Position numbers and translations under genes: made by a program. A DNA stretch of 64,000 nt from Coturnix japonica (taxonomy: Eukaryota > Chordata > Aves > Galliformes > Phasianidae). Under the pieces are notes generated by a model, which was not told the DNA's origin, did no database searches, and saw only the letters and a list, made by a program, of their open reading frames with translations. Positions 1 through 12,119 of this stretch are shown here, in pieces. Location: the NCBI RefSeq assembly GCF_001577835.2, contig NC_029526.1, forward strand, positions 7,107,761 to 7,171,760, read 5' to 3'. How positions within the stretch are numbered: the stretch's first letter is position 1; every line of letters begins with the position of its first letter.

Positions 1-700
1 CGACAGGGAGCGATCACCTTCCTCACACTCCGGCCCCCTCACGAGGCCGATCCCCCTCCCAGCGCACAGCGCACATTGGCTGGAGGACTCGGCTGGGCGG
101 GGCGGGCAGTGGGGATGCGGGGCCGGGCGGGGCGGCTGCTGAGCGGAGCTGCGGGGCACGAGGGCGGCGGGACAACGGGACGGAGCGGCAGGTGAGAGAC
201 GGGATCGTGCAATGGGGGGCTCCGCTCCGAGATGCGGCGGTTCTACCTGCGAAGGAGACGGGGGGGGCGGAGAAAGAAAGAGGGAAAGAACGCAGCCACG
301 CGCGGGGCTGGGGGGGGGGGGGGGTTCAGCGGTCTGGTTTGTGTTGGAAGTGCTCCGCTTCCCGACAGTGAGCCCGTAGCTGAAAGCACGAGGATAGAGC
401 TTGTTGTGCAGCCTTTGGTGCTCGTGCAGCCCGGCCCGCTGGGTCTGCACCGCACTCTCTAATACGCGGCCGTCCGGGTGAGCTGCAGCCGGGCACAAAG
501 AGGAACGGAGCCGTGTTGGTTGCTCCGAGTGTCCGCCCCGGCACTCAGCGATGGGCGAGGAGAGGAGCCCGTGTCTGCCCTGGGTCTGCCCTGGGTCTGC
601 ACTGTGTCCCGAGGGCTGCCAGAACCAGCAGGGAGCGGCCCGGAGCTCGGCGAGGTGCGGAGCGTTGTGTGCCGGCAGAGCTGGGCTGAGCCCTTAGAGC
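1..700 (+). promoter_or_regulatory. PLEKHF1: CpG-island promoter of PLEKHF1 (left part cut by window edge)
   Basis: The first ~250 bases are very GC-rich with dense CpG and carry two GC-box clusters of the form gggcggggcgg near 94-106 and 124-136, typical of an Sp1-type TATA-less vertebrate promoter. GC content falls gradually to about 700. The direction fits the PLEKHF1 coding exon downstream on the + strand. The true left boundary of the island is outside the window. The transcription start is not defined by sequence alone. Confidence 0.7.
110..191 (+). other. PLEKHF1: Probable non-coding first exon of PLEKHF1 (3' end at a splice donor)
   Basis: A consensus donor CAG|GTGAGA ends an exon at 191 inside the CpG island. 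The coding exon starts at an acceptor at 3090, so a leader exon is needed, and this is the only strong donor near the island core. The 5' limit given is arbitrary. The order non-coding exon, intron, single coding exon is known for PLEKHF1. RNA data could show other first exons. Confidence 0.5.
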
Positions 701-3089
701 TGGTGCCTCCCTGCAGCTCAATAGCGTGGAGTGGTACCGAATCAATTGTACAAGCCTGGAGTTAAGCAATGTGAGTGAGTCCCGCTCCTGTTTTTTGTTT
801 GTTTGGTGTTTTTTTTCCCCAGTTATTTACTGGAATATTGTTATGCCTGAAGGGATAGAAATGGAAGAAAAAAGCTTTTGTTTTGCTTCTCTGTGAGGAA
901 CCCCTTAGGGAAATATCCGGGCCTAGAGCAACAGACAGCTTCGAGTTGTAGCAGGGAGATCTTCCCAGGAAGGATTTAGCTTTCCTTCAGTTAACTCGTG
1001 GCTTTTTAAGTGTGTAACAACTCAGAGGGAAGAAGACACTCTCTGGGTAGAAGGGACACTTAACAGGAGCCCCTTTTTTGTTTCCTTCACATTTTCCTCC
1101 TCCGTAGCTGCTCATTTCCTTGACTTCCTCTGAAGGTATTTTCTTATACTACTTCTGTATTGCTGTAACTATTTACCTTACAGTTAGCTTTAAAATTGCA
1201 CATCACACTGGAGGGCACACACAAGTGGATGTTTCACACCATCCAACTCCATCACATCTGGACTTCAGGACCTGAAGATTCACATCCTTACAGGAGGAAC
1301 TGGGAGGCCTTGGCACATCCTGCCTTTAATTCAGGGAGAAGATTCACCCAGGGTTGTCCTCTCTTAGTGATGTCAGTTTGGGTTCACCTGCCATGGGCAC
1401 ATCCAAGATCCCAGCAGCTCCTGCAAGGCCAGTCTTGGGAAGGTTGTCAGACAAACCCCGTGCTGCAGAAGGTGCTGCCTTTGTACATCAATAAAATCCC
1501 AATACCTGCAGCTTTTCAGAAGCACTGGCCACCCAGCACTACTTACAAACAGCTGCTAATGCAGAGTCATTTCCTTCGGTTCCCTGGTGGGGCTGAACCA
1601 GCGCCATTACTTTGTACAGGGACTGCTGGCCTGCTCTATAGAAATAAATCTGGGGGCTAGGAAGAATTGAGCAGTCTGTTAAATAGCTTAGGCAAGATGT
1701 AAACAGTGCGCAGCGACCTCAAACAGCTACTCTGTGGTTTCCCTTCCAGCATTCTGAAGGGTATCTGGATTGAAGGGCAAGACAAGAATGTAAATCATCA
1801 TCTCAAACACTCAGAGCTCAGCGTGTTGTTTTCTTTGCCTTCCCTTTCCCCCACATTCTAACACTCTGGCTGTAGGGACTCTGTATAAGATGAGAAAAAT
1901 GTGGACGGAGGTTCTATATGGGTTATGCTCTGAAGTGCTCATAGAAACTAGGGCTGCACAGATCCCTGTGATCTGTGGGCTACCTCGTGATTGCTGAACT
2001 ACCTCGCTGTAAGAGGAAATGACTCACTTTCTCGTGGATTGTTAGGCCTGAATAGTCTTGGTGTACCATTAAACACAGAAGGAATTAGGTGCACTGAAAA
2101 ACTGAGTGTACAACATAAAGCACTTTCCTCGCCGCAAACTGCGAATAGCACATCAGCTTTTGCTTCAGAGCTACCTTCATGCATGTTTTAAAAAACCACA
2201 AGCACCTGGGCTGTGTGAGAACAAGGGTGCAGGGAAAGATGAGCATGTTGTGCTCTGCTTCCCTTTCAGCAGACATCAGGCTATTTTCAGAGTGATGTTT
2301 ATTATAACTGGAAGCACAGGCAGCTGAAGCACAGCTGGGGTAATGGAGGAAGGAGCTGGGTGGGTTTTTATTCGTGTAGCTGCTGCCTTTTTGTGCTTTT
2401 TCTTTTTTTCTTCTCCTTCCTTATTTCTTCATTTCATCATCCAGGGAGGATCAGTGGGAACAAACAGTAGAGCACTCTGTTTGGTTCCAAAAGTCTGCCT
2501 CAGCTCTGACCCAAAACAGCTTTCTGGACGGTCTGTATCTGCAGCCAGTCCTCAGGAAAACAAGTGTGCAGGCAGAAATGGGAGAATGGCTCCAGAGACC
2601 ACGGATGTTCTCCCTGTGCTGCATCCAGCCCATCCTCAGCCAGCTCACAGCACTAGCACGGCGCCTGTGCAGCTGTGCTCATTGCTGGCAGGGACTGAAG
2701 GGCCTGGCCCTGGTCCCCACCAGCTGTCAGAGTGCAAGAACTCCCCATATGTGTCAAGTATTTCAGGCCAGTCTGCTTTCTTTAGTATGGGAATGCAGTT
2801 ATACTGGTAAAAAACATTGTTGTGATGGAAAAGAGGGCTCTGTATTAGAGCTTCCATTGCTGTGGATGGAAACACCCCAATATGGACCAGGTTGTTGCAA
2901 AGTGGGGTCAGAAACTTTGAAAAACAATTCTAAAAGGTCATAAACTAATGTGAAGAGTGTAAAAGAGATTATTCTTAACCTCCACTGACATGAGAAGCTT
3001 CTGATTTGCACGCAGGCTTGCTGATCAGCCTTGTCCTGGCAGTCTGCTGTAAGTGCAGCTTCACCACTTCTTTATTTTCTTCTCTTCAG
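192..3089 (+). other. PLEKHF1: Intron 1 of PLEKHF1
   Basis: This is GC-rich near its 5' end, with a run of 15 G at 310-324 and another G-rich run at 259-270, then ordinary AT-richer intron. It ends in a pyrimidine-rich tract and acceptor (ttctcttcag) at 3080-3089. Short open frames occur here on both strands, but none resembles a protein I know and none has a splice arrangement I can support. No clear mobile element was seen. Confidence 0.55.
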
Positions 3090-3101
3090 GGTGAGCTGGA
3101 G

Positions 3102-3923
3102 ATGGTGGATCACCTCGCAAACACTGAGATCAACAGCCAGCGCATTGCTGCTGTGGAACACTGCTTTGGGGCTTCTGGACAACCCTTAGCTGTGCCAGGA
3201 AGAGTCCTTTTGGGAGAAGGGATTTTAACCAAAGAATGCCGCAAGAAACCAAAGCCTCGCATATTCTTCCTGTTCAACGACATCCTCGTGTACGGGAGCA
3301 TAGTGATTAACAAAAGGAAGTACAATTCCCAGCACATCATTCCCCTTGAAGATGTCACTTTGGAGACGCTGCCGGACACCTTGCAGATGAAGAACCGCTG
3401 GATGATCAAAACCTCCAAGAAATCCTTTGTGGTTTCTGCAGCCTCCCTGACGGAGCGGAAGGAGTGGATCAGCCATCTGGAGGAGTGCATCAGGCACCTG
3501 CTGACAAAGACGGGCAGGCAGCCCTCCACAGAGCACGCGGCCCCCTGGATCCCTGACAAGGCGACAGACATCTGCATGCGCTGCACGCAGACCAAGTTCT
3601 CCACGCTCACTCGAAGGCACCACTGCCGCAAGTGTGGCTTTGTGGTGTGCGGAGACTGCTCCAGGCAGAGGTTTTTGATGCCCAGGCTGTCCCCCAAGCC
3701 CCTGAGGGTCTGCAACCTGTGCTACAGGCAGCTGCTGGCGGAACAGAAGAAGGAAGAGGAGGCTGACGGTCAGCAGCCGGAGCAGTACCGTGGCAACATC
3801 CCAGGCTACGAACCCTCCAGTGGTGATGACAGTGACAAGTCTGATGATTACAAAGTTGACCAGTGGCCAGCAGACACAGAGTTTTATAACTCAGAAGTAT
3901 CTTGGTCATCTTTCCATAGCTGA
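3102..3923 (+). CDS. PLEKHF1: PLEKHF1 (phafin-1), PH and FYVE domain protein, single coding exon
   Basis: This encodes an intact 273-residue protein starting MVDHLANTEINSQRIA and ending VSWSSFHS. The start is the ATG at 3102, twelve bases after the acceptor (exon from 3090); the open frame runs further upstream but that part is intronic. A PH domain covers about residues 35-131 (LLGEG, FFLFNDILVY, KKSFVVSA, EWISHLEEC). A FYVE zinc finger covers about 149-210, with WIPD at 149-152, RRHHCRKCG at 171-179 and RVC at 202-204, all the hallmark PI3P-binding elements. An acidic linker (EPSSGDDSDKSDD) precedes the tail. The human protein is 279 residues. The FHS end, SGQPLA and the AAPWIPDKATD spacing match PLEKHF1, not PLEKHF2. 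Known role of the family: PI3P/PI5P-binding adaptor on endosomes and lysosomes, linked to autophagy and apoptosis. It is convergent with the C19orf12 array, as in human 19q12. Confidence 0.96.
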   Translation: MVDHLANTEINSQRIAAVEHCFGASGQPLAVPGRVLLGEGILTKECRKKPKPRIFFLFNDILVYGSIVINKRKYNSQHIIPLEDVTLETLPDTLQMKNRWMIKTSKKSFVVSAASLTERKEWISHLEECIRHLLTKTGRQPSTEHAAPWIPDKATDICMRCTQTKFSTLTRRHHCRKCGFVVCGDCSRQRFLMPRLSPKPLRVCNLCYRQLLAEQKKEEEADGQQPEQYRGNIPGYEPSSGDDSDKSDDYKVDQWPADTEFYNSEVSWSSFHS

Positions 3924-4111
3924 CCTCCTTGAGAACCGGTGGTGTTTAAATATTGGGTAGCCAATTTCTGGCCTCCAATGCGTGTCCTTCTCAGTGTGTC
4001 CTGTGGAGGCCATGCTTGGGAAGGTGGATATTGGCCCCTGTTTGTGCTGTCTGTGAGGAAAGCAAAGGTCAGGGACTGCTGTGAGTCATTCTGAGAATGT
4101 CTCATATATGC

Positions 4112-4230
4112 AAGCAGAGAGTCACAGCTTAGAGAAAAGCACGGACTAGAGATCAGTCTTGATCCAAGTGAGTTCACCCATCTGTGCCTTAGTCTTCCTG
4201 TCTGCAAAAAAGGAGAAATAATACTCTTGG
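4112..4230 (+). repeat. Degenerate MIR-like SINE in PLEKHF1 3' UTR
   Basis: Landmarks in MIR order are visible: agcacggact (like the agcacggactctgg part), then a gap, then catctgtgcctta..cttcctgtctgcaaaa and gaaataatact, matching the conserved MIR core in + orientation. Divergence is high, as expected for an element active before the amniote radiation. Confidence 0.5.
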
Positions 4231-5373
4231 GAGAAAAAGGAGCTGGCAATCTTTGGCTGAAATATGTTTGTCTGCTCGTGCTGAATTCCTCCTTCAGAGG
4301 TGACAGGGCTTTCAGATGGGCACTGCAGAAAACTGGTGCTTTTCCTTCCCGTGAGGCATTCTCTCTGCAGAGAACTTCTAGGGCTGGCTCTTTTCACAAG
4401 TATTACATCTACTTCAGAGATTGTCATTGCAGCTGTGCAAACCTGTCTCTCCTCGGTGTGTGGTGAGATAGGTACGGACTTTGACTTCTACACCAGGAAT
4501 TCTGAACTTTGGAAACACTAAGGGAATGGCACTGTGAATGCATATGAGGCTTATCAAAGGGCTGGGGCTCTTATATGGAAAGAAATCATCATATCAGATA
4601 TCTGTGATATCAGCAAGGTAGTGGGGGTGGATGGGAAGAGAGACAGGTACATTTATACAAAGGAGAGAAGGAAAAGCTTTACTGCAATTGACTCAACTGA
4701 TGCGCAGAGCCCCAGATTTCAAAACCAGGCATTTTCACCAGGTTGCTAGAGAGATGATGACCTCAAGCCTATCAGGTAAAAGAGTCGCCCGGGGAAGACT
4801 TTTAGCAAGTCTTAATTTGGGGTATTTTTCTAGAATTCTTAAAATCACAGAGGTTCAGCATTTTGATTCTCACTCCCTTCCTGAAAAAGACATCAAGGAA
4901 TTGAACACTCTTGTGCTCACTCACTTCTATCAGTCGCACAAGTTCAAAATTAAGGTCCTTAATGCATCTTCAGGATTGGAGCCCAATGAAATTAATTTGA
5001 GATGAACTTTAAAGTCCAAAATAAGTTCAAATATTAGAACAAACAGTTTATTTCTATCATAATGTAGCGCTGGAGTAAATATGCTGGAAATTAGACAACA
5101 GCAATTATATTGCAGCAGACGTTTCCACAAACTCAGTTAATAATTTTAGTATATTTTTGTATGGTGTATTTTATTTCCTGGGAAAGGAATGTGGCTGAGA
5201 ATACACCCTCATCATTATAAAGCATTTCCTTACCAGTGTCTGGTCTAATTATGGCATTGGATGCCATGTGGTCAGATTTAGATTTTTCTTAAATTTAATC
5301 TCAGAATAATTATTCTTTCTTTCTTTTGTAAACTGCCACTGTCCAATCAATTTGTATTACTTGACTGTGTGGG

Positions 5374-5379
5374 AATAAA
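5374..5379 (+). terminator. PLEKHF1: Candidate polyadenylation signal of PLEKHF1
   Basis: AATAAA with a GT-rich element about 45 bases downstream. It is the first canonical hexamer after the stop codon on this strand. Confidence 0.4.
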
Positions 5380-5439
5380 GATATGGCCACTAGGAAGAAG
5401 CCAGAAAAATATGTCAGTGAAGTGTGTTGTTGTTTTACA

Positions 5440-6200
5440 CAAGCCTTAAATAATTGAGACAGATGCTGTGATTCAGGCATGGCCAACCAGCCTGAAATCC
5501 AGCAACTCTCCAGCCATGAGATGAACGTTCTGGTCTTGTATTTACTACCAGAAGGTGAGTATTTCTGAGTGAGTATTGTGAGTGAGAAGGTGAGTACTGT
5601 CAAACCTGATTCTTCCTTTCTGTTTATACCCTTTTGTCATCTGTCCGAGTTTTCCCAATTCTTTTGCAATTCCCTGTGGTAGTCCATATTAATTGGAATG
5701 GGATTTTTCCGGTGTGGCCACAGCTTGGAGTGGGTCAACAAACCTTCTGACCTAAACAGATGTTTTTTAAAGTAGTAAGTACACCAAGTTCTGTTTTTTT
5801 TGCTATCCCTCTTCAAGTTTAGTTCATAATTCTCAGCAGCAGTGATTGTTTTTATAATGCCTCCCACCCACCAGAAGGGTGTATATGCTATGCAAACAGA
5901 AAATGACCTTAAAAATAAACAGCCCTTAGAACAGTTCACAAGCCAAAAATAGCACAGTTGTTGAATCAGTGTGCATAACTTAAGTTCCAGTTCTGTACTC
6001 CATGGGCAAAACTCTCAGTTCTCTTCCCAGCAATTGGCTTCAGAAATATATCCCAGTTTTGAACCTATTCCTCAGTCCTCTTAGAGATCAGCTTTTCTTC
6101 TGTATCCAAAGGTCTTACTATTATCAGTTCCCAAGAGATCTATGAACTGTTTTTATCCACTAATGGATAAATTGGATAATGGACAGTCACACCTCTAATA
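5440..6200. other. Intergenic, no gene seen
   Basis: AT-rich intergenic sequence. Short open frames on the - strand (around 5310-5603 and 5637-5939) show no recognisable domain and look like chance. Confidence 0.5.
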
Positions 6201-6595
6201 ATCACAGAATCATTAAAGTGGGAAGAGACTTCAAAGGTCATCTAGGCCAGCAGTCCACTTGCCACCAGTATTGTCCGCTCTCTGTGTCCCTGAGTACCAC
6301 CTCTACTCTTTCCTTAAACAGCTCTATGAACTCCACCACTTCCCCAGGCATCCTGCTCCAGTGCCTCACCACTTCTGAGATGTTTTTCCTAATATCCAAC
6401 CTGAATCTCTCCTTGCACAACTTGAGGCCATTCCCTCTCATCCTGTTGCATTTAACTGGGAGGAGAGGCCAACCCCCACCTCACCACAACCTCCTCTGAG
6501 GCAGCTGAGAGCGATAAGGCCTCTCCAGCACCTCCTCTTCTACAGACTAAACAAACCCAGTTCCCTCAGCTGCTTCTTGTAAGACTTGTAATAAG
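6201..6595 (-). mobile_element. CR1 LINE 3' fragment
   Basis: On the + strand it opens with cacagaatcatt followed by gaagagacttcaaaggtcatc and runs into CR1 3'-UTR/ORF2 end landmarks (ctgctccagtgcctcacc, ttcctaatatccaacctgaa). This is the reverse complement of a chicken-type CR1, so the element lies on the - strand with its 3' end at 6201. It is 5'-truncated, as is usual. Confidence 0.88.
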
Positions 6596-6599
6596 TGCC

Positions 6600-9500
6600 T
6601 TGCTGTAGGAAAAGACCTTTTTGCAATCACAGCAGCAACAAAGGAAGCCAGCCCCCTTTTTATGTGCATGCTGTAATTCATGCCATTTAGTGAAATGCAT
6701 GAACATTCAAGCAATTCTCACTTTTCTATTTTGTACAGAAAAAGGGTATGGAAAAGAGTCAAGCACAGAAAAGCTGTCACACTCATGAGAGTGAGGGCAA
6801 GTAGCAAGACATGCAGCACTACTTTAAGTATCAGTCTGAATGTTGCTTTAGGCCCAAGGTGCATACTGGCACCTGCACTTCCATAACCTTCAGATGGATG
6901 CATTGACTTTCTGTACCTTCATGTTCTTTCTCACAGTTTTCCATTCTTGCAAGACAGTCTGTGCAACTCTCAGAGATGCAGCCATGCAGACAGAGCTTCA
7001 GGGCATCGCTTAGCAGCTGCTCCTGCAAACACTGGCTGTGCTGGTGCTGATAGGCAGGGAGACCCAGAAAGGCTGGGACTGTCACAGGCTGGAGAACATG
7101 TTTCTCCTGAAAGACCTTAGAAACAGCAATTCTTACATTGTTAGAGCACGTGATATAAGGAGCATGCCTAGGGAAACATCAGGATACTTAAACAAGGCCT
7201 CTTTTTTCCTTTTTCTTTCCACCCTTCTTTAGCTAATAAAAGCCAAGCTCAGCACTGCGATTAGAGCCTGAGGCTGCTGGCATCTGGCCTGCTCAACATA
7301 CAGGTTTTACATCATGGTCAGTGCTATTACAGTCCATCTTGGAGTTTTCCAGCCTGGTTCTCTCTCCGGTGCACTAATGGGGCATTTCCTGACTTGTATT
7401 TTTTAGTTTTTCTTCTTTTCTTTTTGAGCTAAGTTTGTAAAACCAGCAGAAACAGCAGCAGTCTGAGTGCTCGCTTGGAAAAAACACGTGCAGGCAGGGG
7501 ATTCTGTGGGTCACAGCCTCTCCCTAAAGGACTCCCAAACATGATATGTACCAGAAAGGTTTCCTTGCACAGATTCCTGCCTGAAGGTGTTGAGATCCCA
7601 GCACAGCAGCACTGTGTGGCCATCCCTGCGGGGGTGGCTGCTTCAGGAAATCCAACTGGCTGAAACTGGATCTTTCTGCTCCTTCAAGCAGAACCAGACA
7701 TTGCTGTGATAAAATCCACATCAGCCCTCCACAATCCACGGGAAGGAAGAATAGACAGTGCCACGGCAGCCAGTCACAGAAGCAGAATGAAAGTTAGCAG
7801 GGAAACGTGATCCAGGAGTAAAATGGAAAGAAAGGATGGAAGGGCTGTAGCGGAAAGGCGTGCTCCTGCAGAGGCACAGCCAAGGAACACCGTGAGCTGT
7901 GGAGCACACTGCTGACTCAGCACGATGTCCGGCCATCTGAAGGCAGCACAGAGAAGTGAGTCGGCTTCGCAGTTCCAAGTTACTCAAATAGTTTCTGTCC
8001 CAAGTAGAAGTTCTGGCTCTGCCACAGCCCACAGCTGCTTCCATCTCACTACAGCTGCAAAGCAGTTTTTCATTTTCCTCAGCTTGGGATTTCTGCTTAA
8101 CAAAGGAATGACAAGCACTGATGGACCCAACCACAGCAGAGCTTTAAAGAGACACATCTCAAACTAAAAACACAGGCTCTCACTTCTGGCTCTTTCTGCT
8201 CCAAGCCTTGGATTTTTAAGAAAGGAGTTAGCAGAGAGGTCAGTCTATGTTTACTGTTTTTTCCACAGTGGACACAGTATCACAACATAACTCCATTGCC
8301 CGGCCACCCCAGACGGGAATGTTGGAGGGGCTCTCCCTGTAACACTGCACCAGGGGTGTAGCAAACAGCCAGGGCTGCTCTACACCGTACATCACACACA
8401 GGAGTGATGGTGCAGCACACTGGATGAGAAACAGCCTTTCCTGCACGTGCTCATAAAATCTCAGAACAGCAGTCAGACAGCAGCTGAAGGAGGCAGGCAG
8501 GGAAACAGCATCAAACAGTAGCAAAGAGCAGCTCCCTTTGAAGGCAGTGCTGGGCTTCCTTTCCAGCAAGGCCTGGCAGCGACAATAAACCATAGGCAGG
8601 TTTTCTGCTAACCTCTCATACTCACACAGCTCACCACATGCTACACGATCTCCCTGTGGCTGTTCTGTCAGCCAGAGCTCACAGTGCTTCTGTGCAGCCC
8701 AGGGCTGGGCAGTGGGCATAGTGCTGCTGGTGCCAGCTGTGTGCAGCCACTGGGCACTGAGAGGAGCTTTGGTTCTTATTTCATCAGAGCAGAGCTGGTC
8801 TCTAGACATTTGTCCTAAAAACAATGTGAGTGTTTTGGTGAGACGCTTAGAAAAACAGGATTCGAGAAAGGAAAAGCATTAACTCAAGGCCGGAGGGGCC
8901 TCTTCCTCTGACAGAGGAAGAAAAGGTCATACGTGGCCTTTTTTGTAGATACTACATGTAAGCAGATGCCTTAGTGGTTTCATACATGAAATCCAGAGAT
9001 ACCAGAGGGAAAGTAAGAGTGGCCCAGTCCATGAAGCCAGACAGGAGCAGGAGGCCTGCAGGACTCCAACACACCCATGGAGTTTGTTGTCATGGAGCAG
9101 GCAGAAGTGAGGCCAAGATTTCCAAAATGGCACTTACATAACTCACATATACGGCAGAGCCACTGAGTTACAGGCTTCTTACATGTGACCACAGCAGGTT
9201 TATTCTATTTACATCCCCTAGGCATGTTACCCTCATAAGAGTGGGGTCTGAAATGCAGCTAGTGTAACCACTAGAGCAAGGGCAGTCTCACACAGTGTGG
9301 CCCTGCTGCTCAAAACCCACACCTTCCATGAGCTCCAGCTTTTCAAGCGTGCTGGCAATCACTAACAAAGCATTCAACATTTTAGCTGACATTCTCTTTC
9401 CCTCCTCAGGGACATGCAATAACCAAAATCTAGCACATGACTGTATTCACAGCAGGAATTCTAAAATACATGCTTGCCATTTGACACATGACAATTTAGA

Positions 9501-10780
9501 GACAGATTCCAGTAAAACAGTGTTAATCCTCCACACAACATTCCCAGTTTCAATGTCCTCACCGCTCTGCAGAATCATCTGGGAAATTCATGAGCCATGC
9601 AGGAAGCCTGTGAGGACTGCAGCTCCTATTCCATGTGCAAGATGGGGAGGAGACCTGTCTTGGAAGCAAGCAGAGAATCCAGTCATTAAAGTGAGTGTGA
9701 GCCACGAAGCTCCCACAAGACACACTTCCACAGGCAGTTCAAGAGCCAGATGTGGTCATAGCAGCTGTTTTGACCAGACCAGACTGATCCACCTCTAGTA
9801 AAGCTCTGCCTCCTGCCCAGCAGCACTTCAGCTTTCTCCCTCCCACTCCCCCAGCACAATTTCTCTCTTGTGTTTTGGAGGCTGAACTTTCCTGGAGCCA
9901 AACTCTGCACAACTGTGACCCCTGGAATGTGTACTGGAACATGGAGAATACACGGTGCTTGAGGAAGTCAGCATCTGGCACAGTGCTGTAACTGAACAAA
10001 CCTGACACAACTGTATCTGCCAGCTGAGAGTTTGCTGCAGCTTTGGGAAGAACAACAAGACAGCACTTATATCAACTTCAGTTCTGCGACAAACAGAAGT
10101 CAAACATTCAAAAGGAAGTGAAGGACTGTTCAATCAGTGCAGGCCCATGTAACCTCTGTAAAACCACTTTCCTTTCTGCAGAACAAAACAATGCCATGGC
10201 AGTATTTCAATGTAAATTCCACTGAACCTGAGTATGAATGAGCTTTGTTTCTTGATAAATATCACCTGCTTTTAGATTCTAGTGCCACGGATGCATTTTT
10301 TTATCAGTGCAAACAATAAAAACATTTGGATTAATTCTTATGTTGATATTGTAATTCTGAGAACATGAAATACCCGGTTACAACTGACCGAGAGAGGTTC
10401 GGTTTTCCTCTGGCTGGTTTGCTTAAGTGCTTATTTACAGGCTGGAAGTTTTCAGGGAGGAAGGCTCCACTCCTGAGAAGGGCTAATGCACAAAGGCAGA
10501 TGGGCAGGTCTTCCTCTCTTACAGGAAAAAGATTTCATACAGTGTGAAGAGTGCTGCACTGTTTTCAGAATGTGATTAGACGTGCTTTGGCAGCACATAT
10601 GTAATATTTTACATGCAGTAGCACATATGCTGGCATAACACTACAGGAATTGTATGCTAGACTGTGTTTGGCATAACATATGTGAGTAGCCTTAATAAAC
10701 CAGAGCCACAGTTCACCTACCTGAAAATTATTAGGGAAAGTGTAACAAAAACCCATAGGCCGATAATCCTCTTTTAGTCT
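6600..10780. other. Intergenic, no gene supported
   Basis: A ~4.2-kb unique-looking stretch of moderate GC. It holds several open frames, the longest being 194 codons on the - strand (8240-8824) and 167 codons on the + strand (9295-9798). Neither has a recognisable domain, and no exon structure with good splice sites around them was found. I treat them as chance frames. Confidence 0.45.
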
Positions 10781-10789
10781 CTTGAAAAC

Positions 10790-11200
10790 CAGTGTCTGAT
10801 TCTGGGGTAGTGTGTTTAATAGTCCTGCTGGCCTTCTCTACCATTAATCTGCCTAATCACTTTTTGAACACATTTCTGTTCTGGCATCCAGAACATCCTG
10901 TGCCAATTTGCTCCACAATTCACTTTTAACACTGTGTGACAAAGCACTTCCTTTTACCTCAATCGTTTCAATGGGTACACCCTGACTTTTAGGCAGTGTT
11001 ATTGTTCTTGTTGTTCTCGTGTGCCATTCATAGCCTTTACTGAAGTTCCCTCCATCAGTATCTTTTCCAGGCTGAATATTTTCTAGTAATCAGTCTCTCT
11101 TTATACAGATGCACTTCCATACCATGTGATTCCTCTGAATCTTTTCTAGCTCTACAGTTGCTCTTTTGGGCTCAAAAAGGTCTGATGAGAATGGGGCGAG
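10790..11200 (-). mobile_element. Ancient CR1/L3-type LINE fragment
   Basis: The + strand shows the order of landmarks of an old CR1/L3 ORF2 end in reverse: agaacatcctgtgccaattt, then gacaaagcacttcctttt, then tcttttccaggctgaa, then tctctctttatacagatg and a gaatcttttctagctct end. It is much more diverged than the galliform CR1 copies in this window, so it is likely a pre-avian copy. Confidence 0.6.
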
Positions 11201-11800
11201 CAGACTCAAGACCTGGTTGTAAACTGGATCCATCCAGTGACATAGCAAGTTAACTGCTTTGTTCTTGGTTTCCTTCCTCATCCATCCCAGCTCTCCTACT
11301 TGTCTTCTGATCTGCTGCTGAGCACTGAGCTTGTATTTTCAAACATCTGTCCACAGTAACCTCAAACCCTTTCCTGAGAGGAAATAGGTCTTTCAGAGTT
11401 CAGCATTAGGACTATATAGTCAGAGTGATCTTTCTTCTATGGGTGTTTATCAGTACTAAGCAAAACTTGCCTTTCTACTGATGACTTGCTCAAGGTCAAG
11501 CTAGCAGTAGATGCAGACAGAAGATGTCAGACACTGGAGTACTGGGAGCAGGTGACTTAACTGCAGAGAAAGGCACTGAAATCCTGCAGCTGTAACAGAG
11601 CTTATGCATTCTTCTTTGACATGTCAGCACTGCACCTACACACAGCATGACTTTGCTTTCTGCTCTGGCAGAGCACACACACAATACAGCAGGGCACCAG
11701 CAGCACACAAACTGGGGCACTTCAATTAAGACCAGCACAGTGCCCTGGTTTAACTTTGGTTTCAGTGGCACTGGGACCACATCCTCTGCATTGGGTTAAG

Positions 11801-12106
11801 TGTATGGGAAATCACAGCTTGAACCTCTGATTAATCAGCTGAGGCAAGTATTGGGTCAGCTGCAGGAGCACAGGTGAGAGTAATGTAGCTGTGCTCCCAG
11901 AAGGGGTGGAGCTCAACTCCACCTCCTCTAAGACCTCATTTAAGGGCTGACCACCACCAAGGCAGCATCTCTTGGAGATTGCTCTGCAGTGGAGACTGCC
12001 TCAGCTTTCTGGTCAAGGCATCGACATTGGTGAGTTTTCCTTTGCTAATAACCTTTGACTATTTACCACCATCTTGGTTAACATCTTTATATTAGCCACC
12101 CTTACG
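11801..12106. mobile_element. Solo LTR, ~306-bp bird ERV-type family, copy 1
   Basis: A 306-bp block starting TGTATGGGAAATCACAG is flanked by a 6-bp direct repeat GTTAAG (11795-11800 and 12107-12112). It is closely similar to the block at 50,687 and more distantly to those at 18,149, 33,273 and 62,128. A catttaagggctga motif may be the promoter box. No internal region is present, so it is a fossil solo LTR. A 6-bp target duplication suggests class II (ERVK-like); the exact family name is not known to me. Confidence 0.8.
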
Positions 12107-12119
12107 GTTAAGAAATGGT

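Larger units (their letters stand above)
3924..5400 (+). other. PLEKHF1: Probable 3' UTR of PLEKHF1
   Basis: After the TGA at 3921-3923 comes non-coding sequence. The first clear AATAAA on this strand is at 5374-5379, followed by a GT-rich stretch (gtgtgttgttgtttt) near 5421-5436 that would serve as the downstream element. This implies a ~1.45-kb 3' UTR. A degenerate MIR-like SINE lies inside it. The end is inferred from signals only. Confidence 0.45.

Noticed and set aside
3110-3715. 201-codon - strand frame opposite PLEKHF1
   Set aside because: Shadow of the highly conserved PH/FYVE coding exon on the other strand.
3102-3923. Identification as PLEKHF2
   Set aside because: The C-terminal SSFHS, SGQPLA, AAPWIPDKATD and the neighbouring C19orf12 fit PLEKHF1. 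PLEKHF2 ends in an Asp-rich tail and has a different neighbourhood.
8240-8824. 194-codon open frame on the - strand
   Set aside because: No domain, no conserved-looking motif, no promoter or splice context. The region has moderate GC, where chance frames of this length occur. No gene is known to me between PLEKHF1 and C19orf12.
9295-9798. 167-codon + strand frame
   Set aside because: No recognisable motif or context; composition is like its surroundings.
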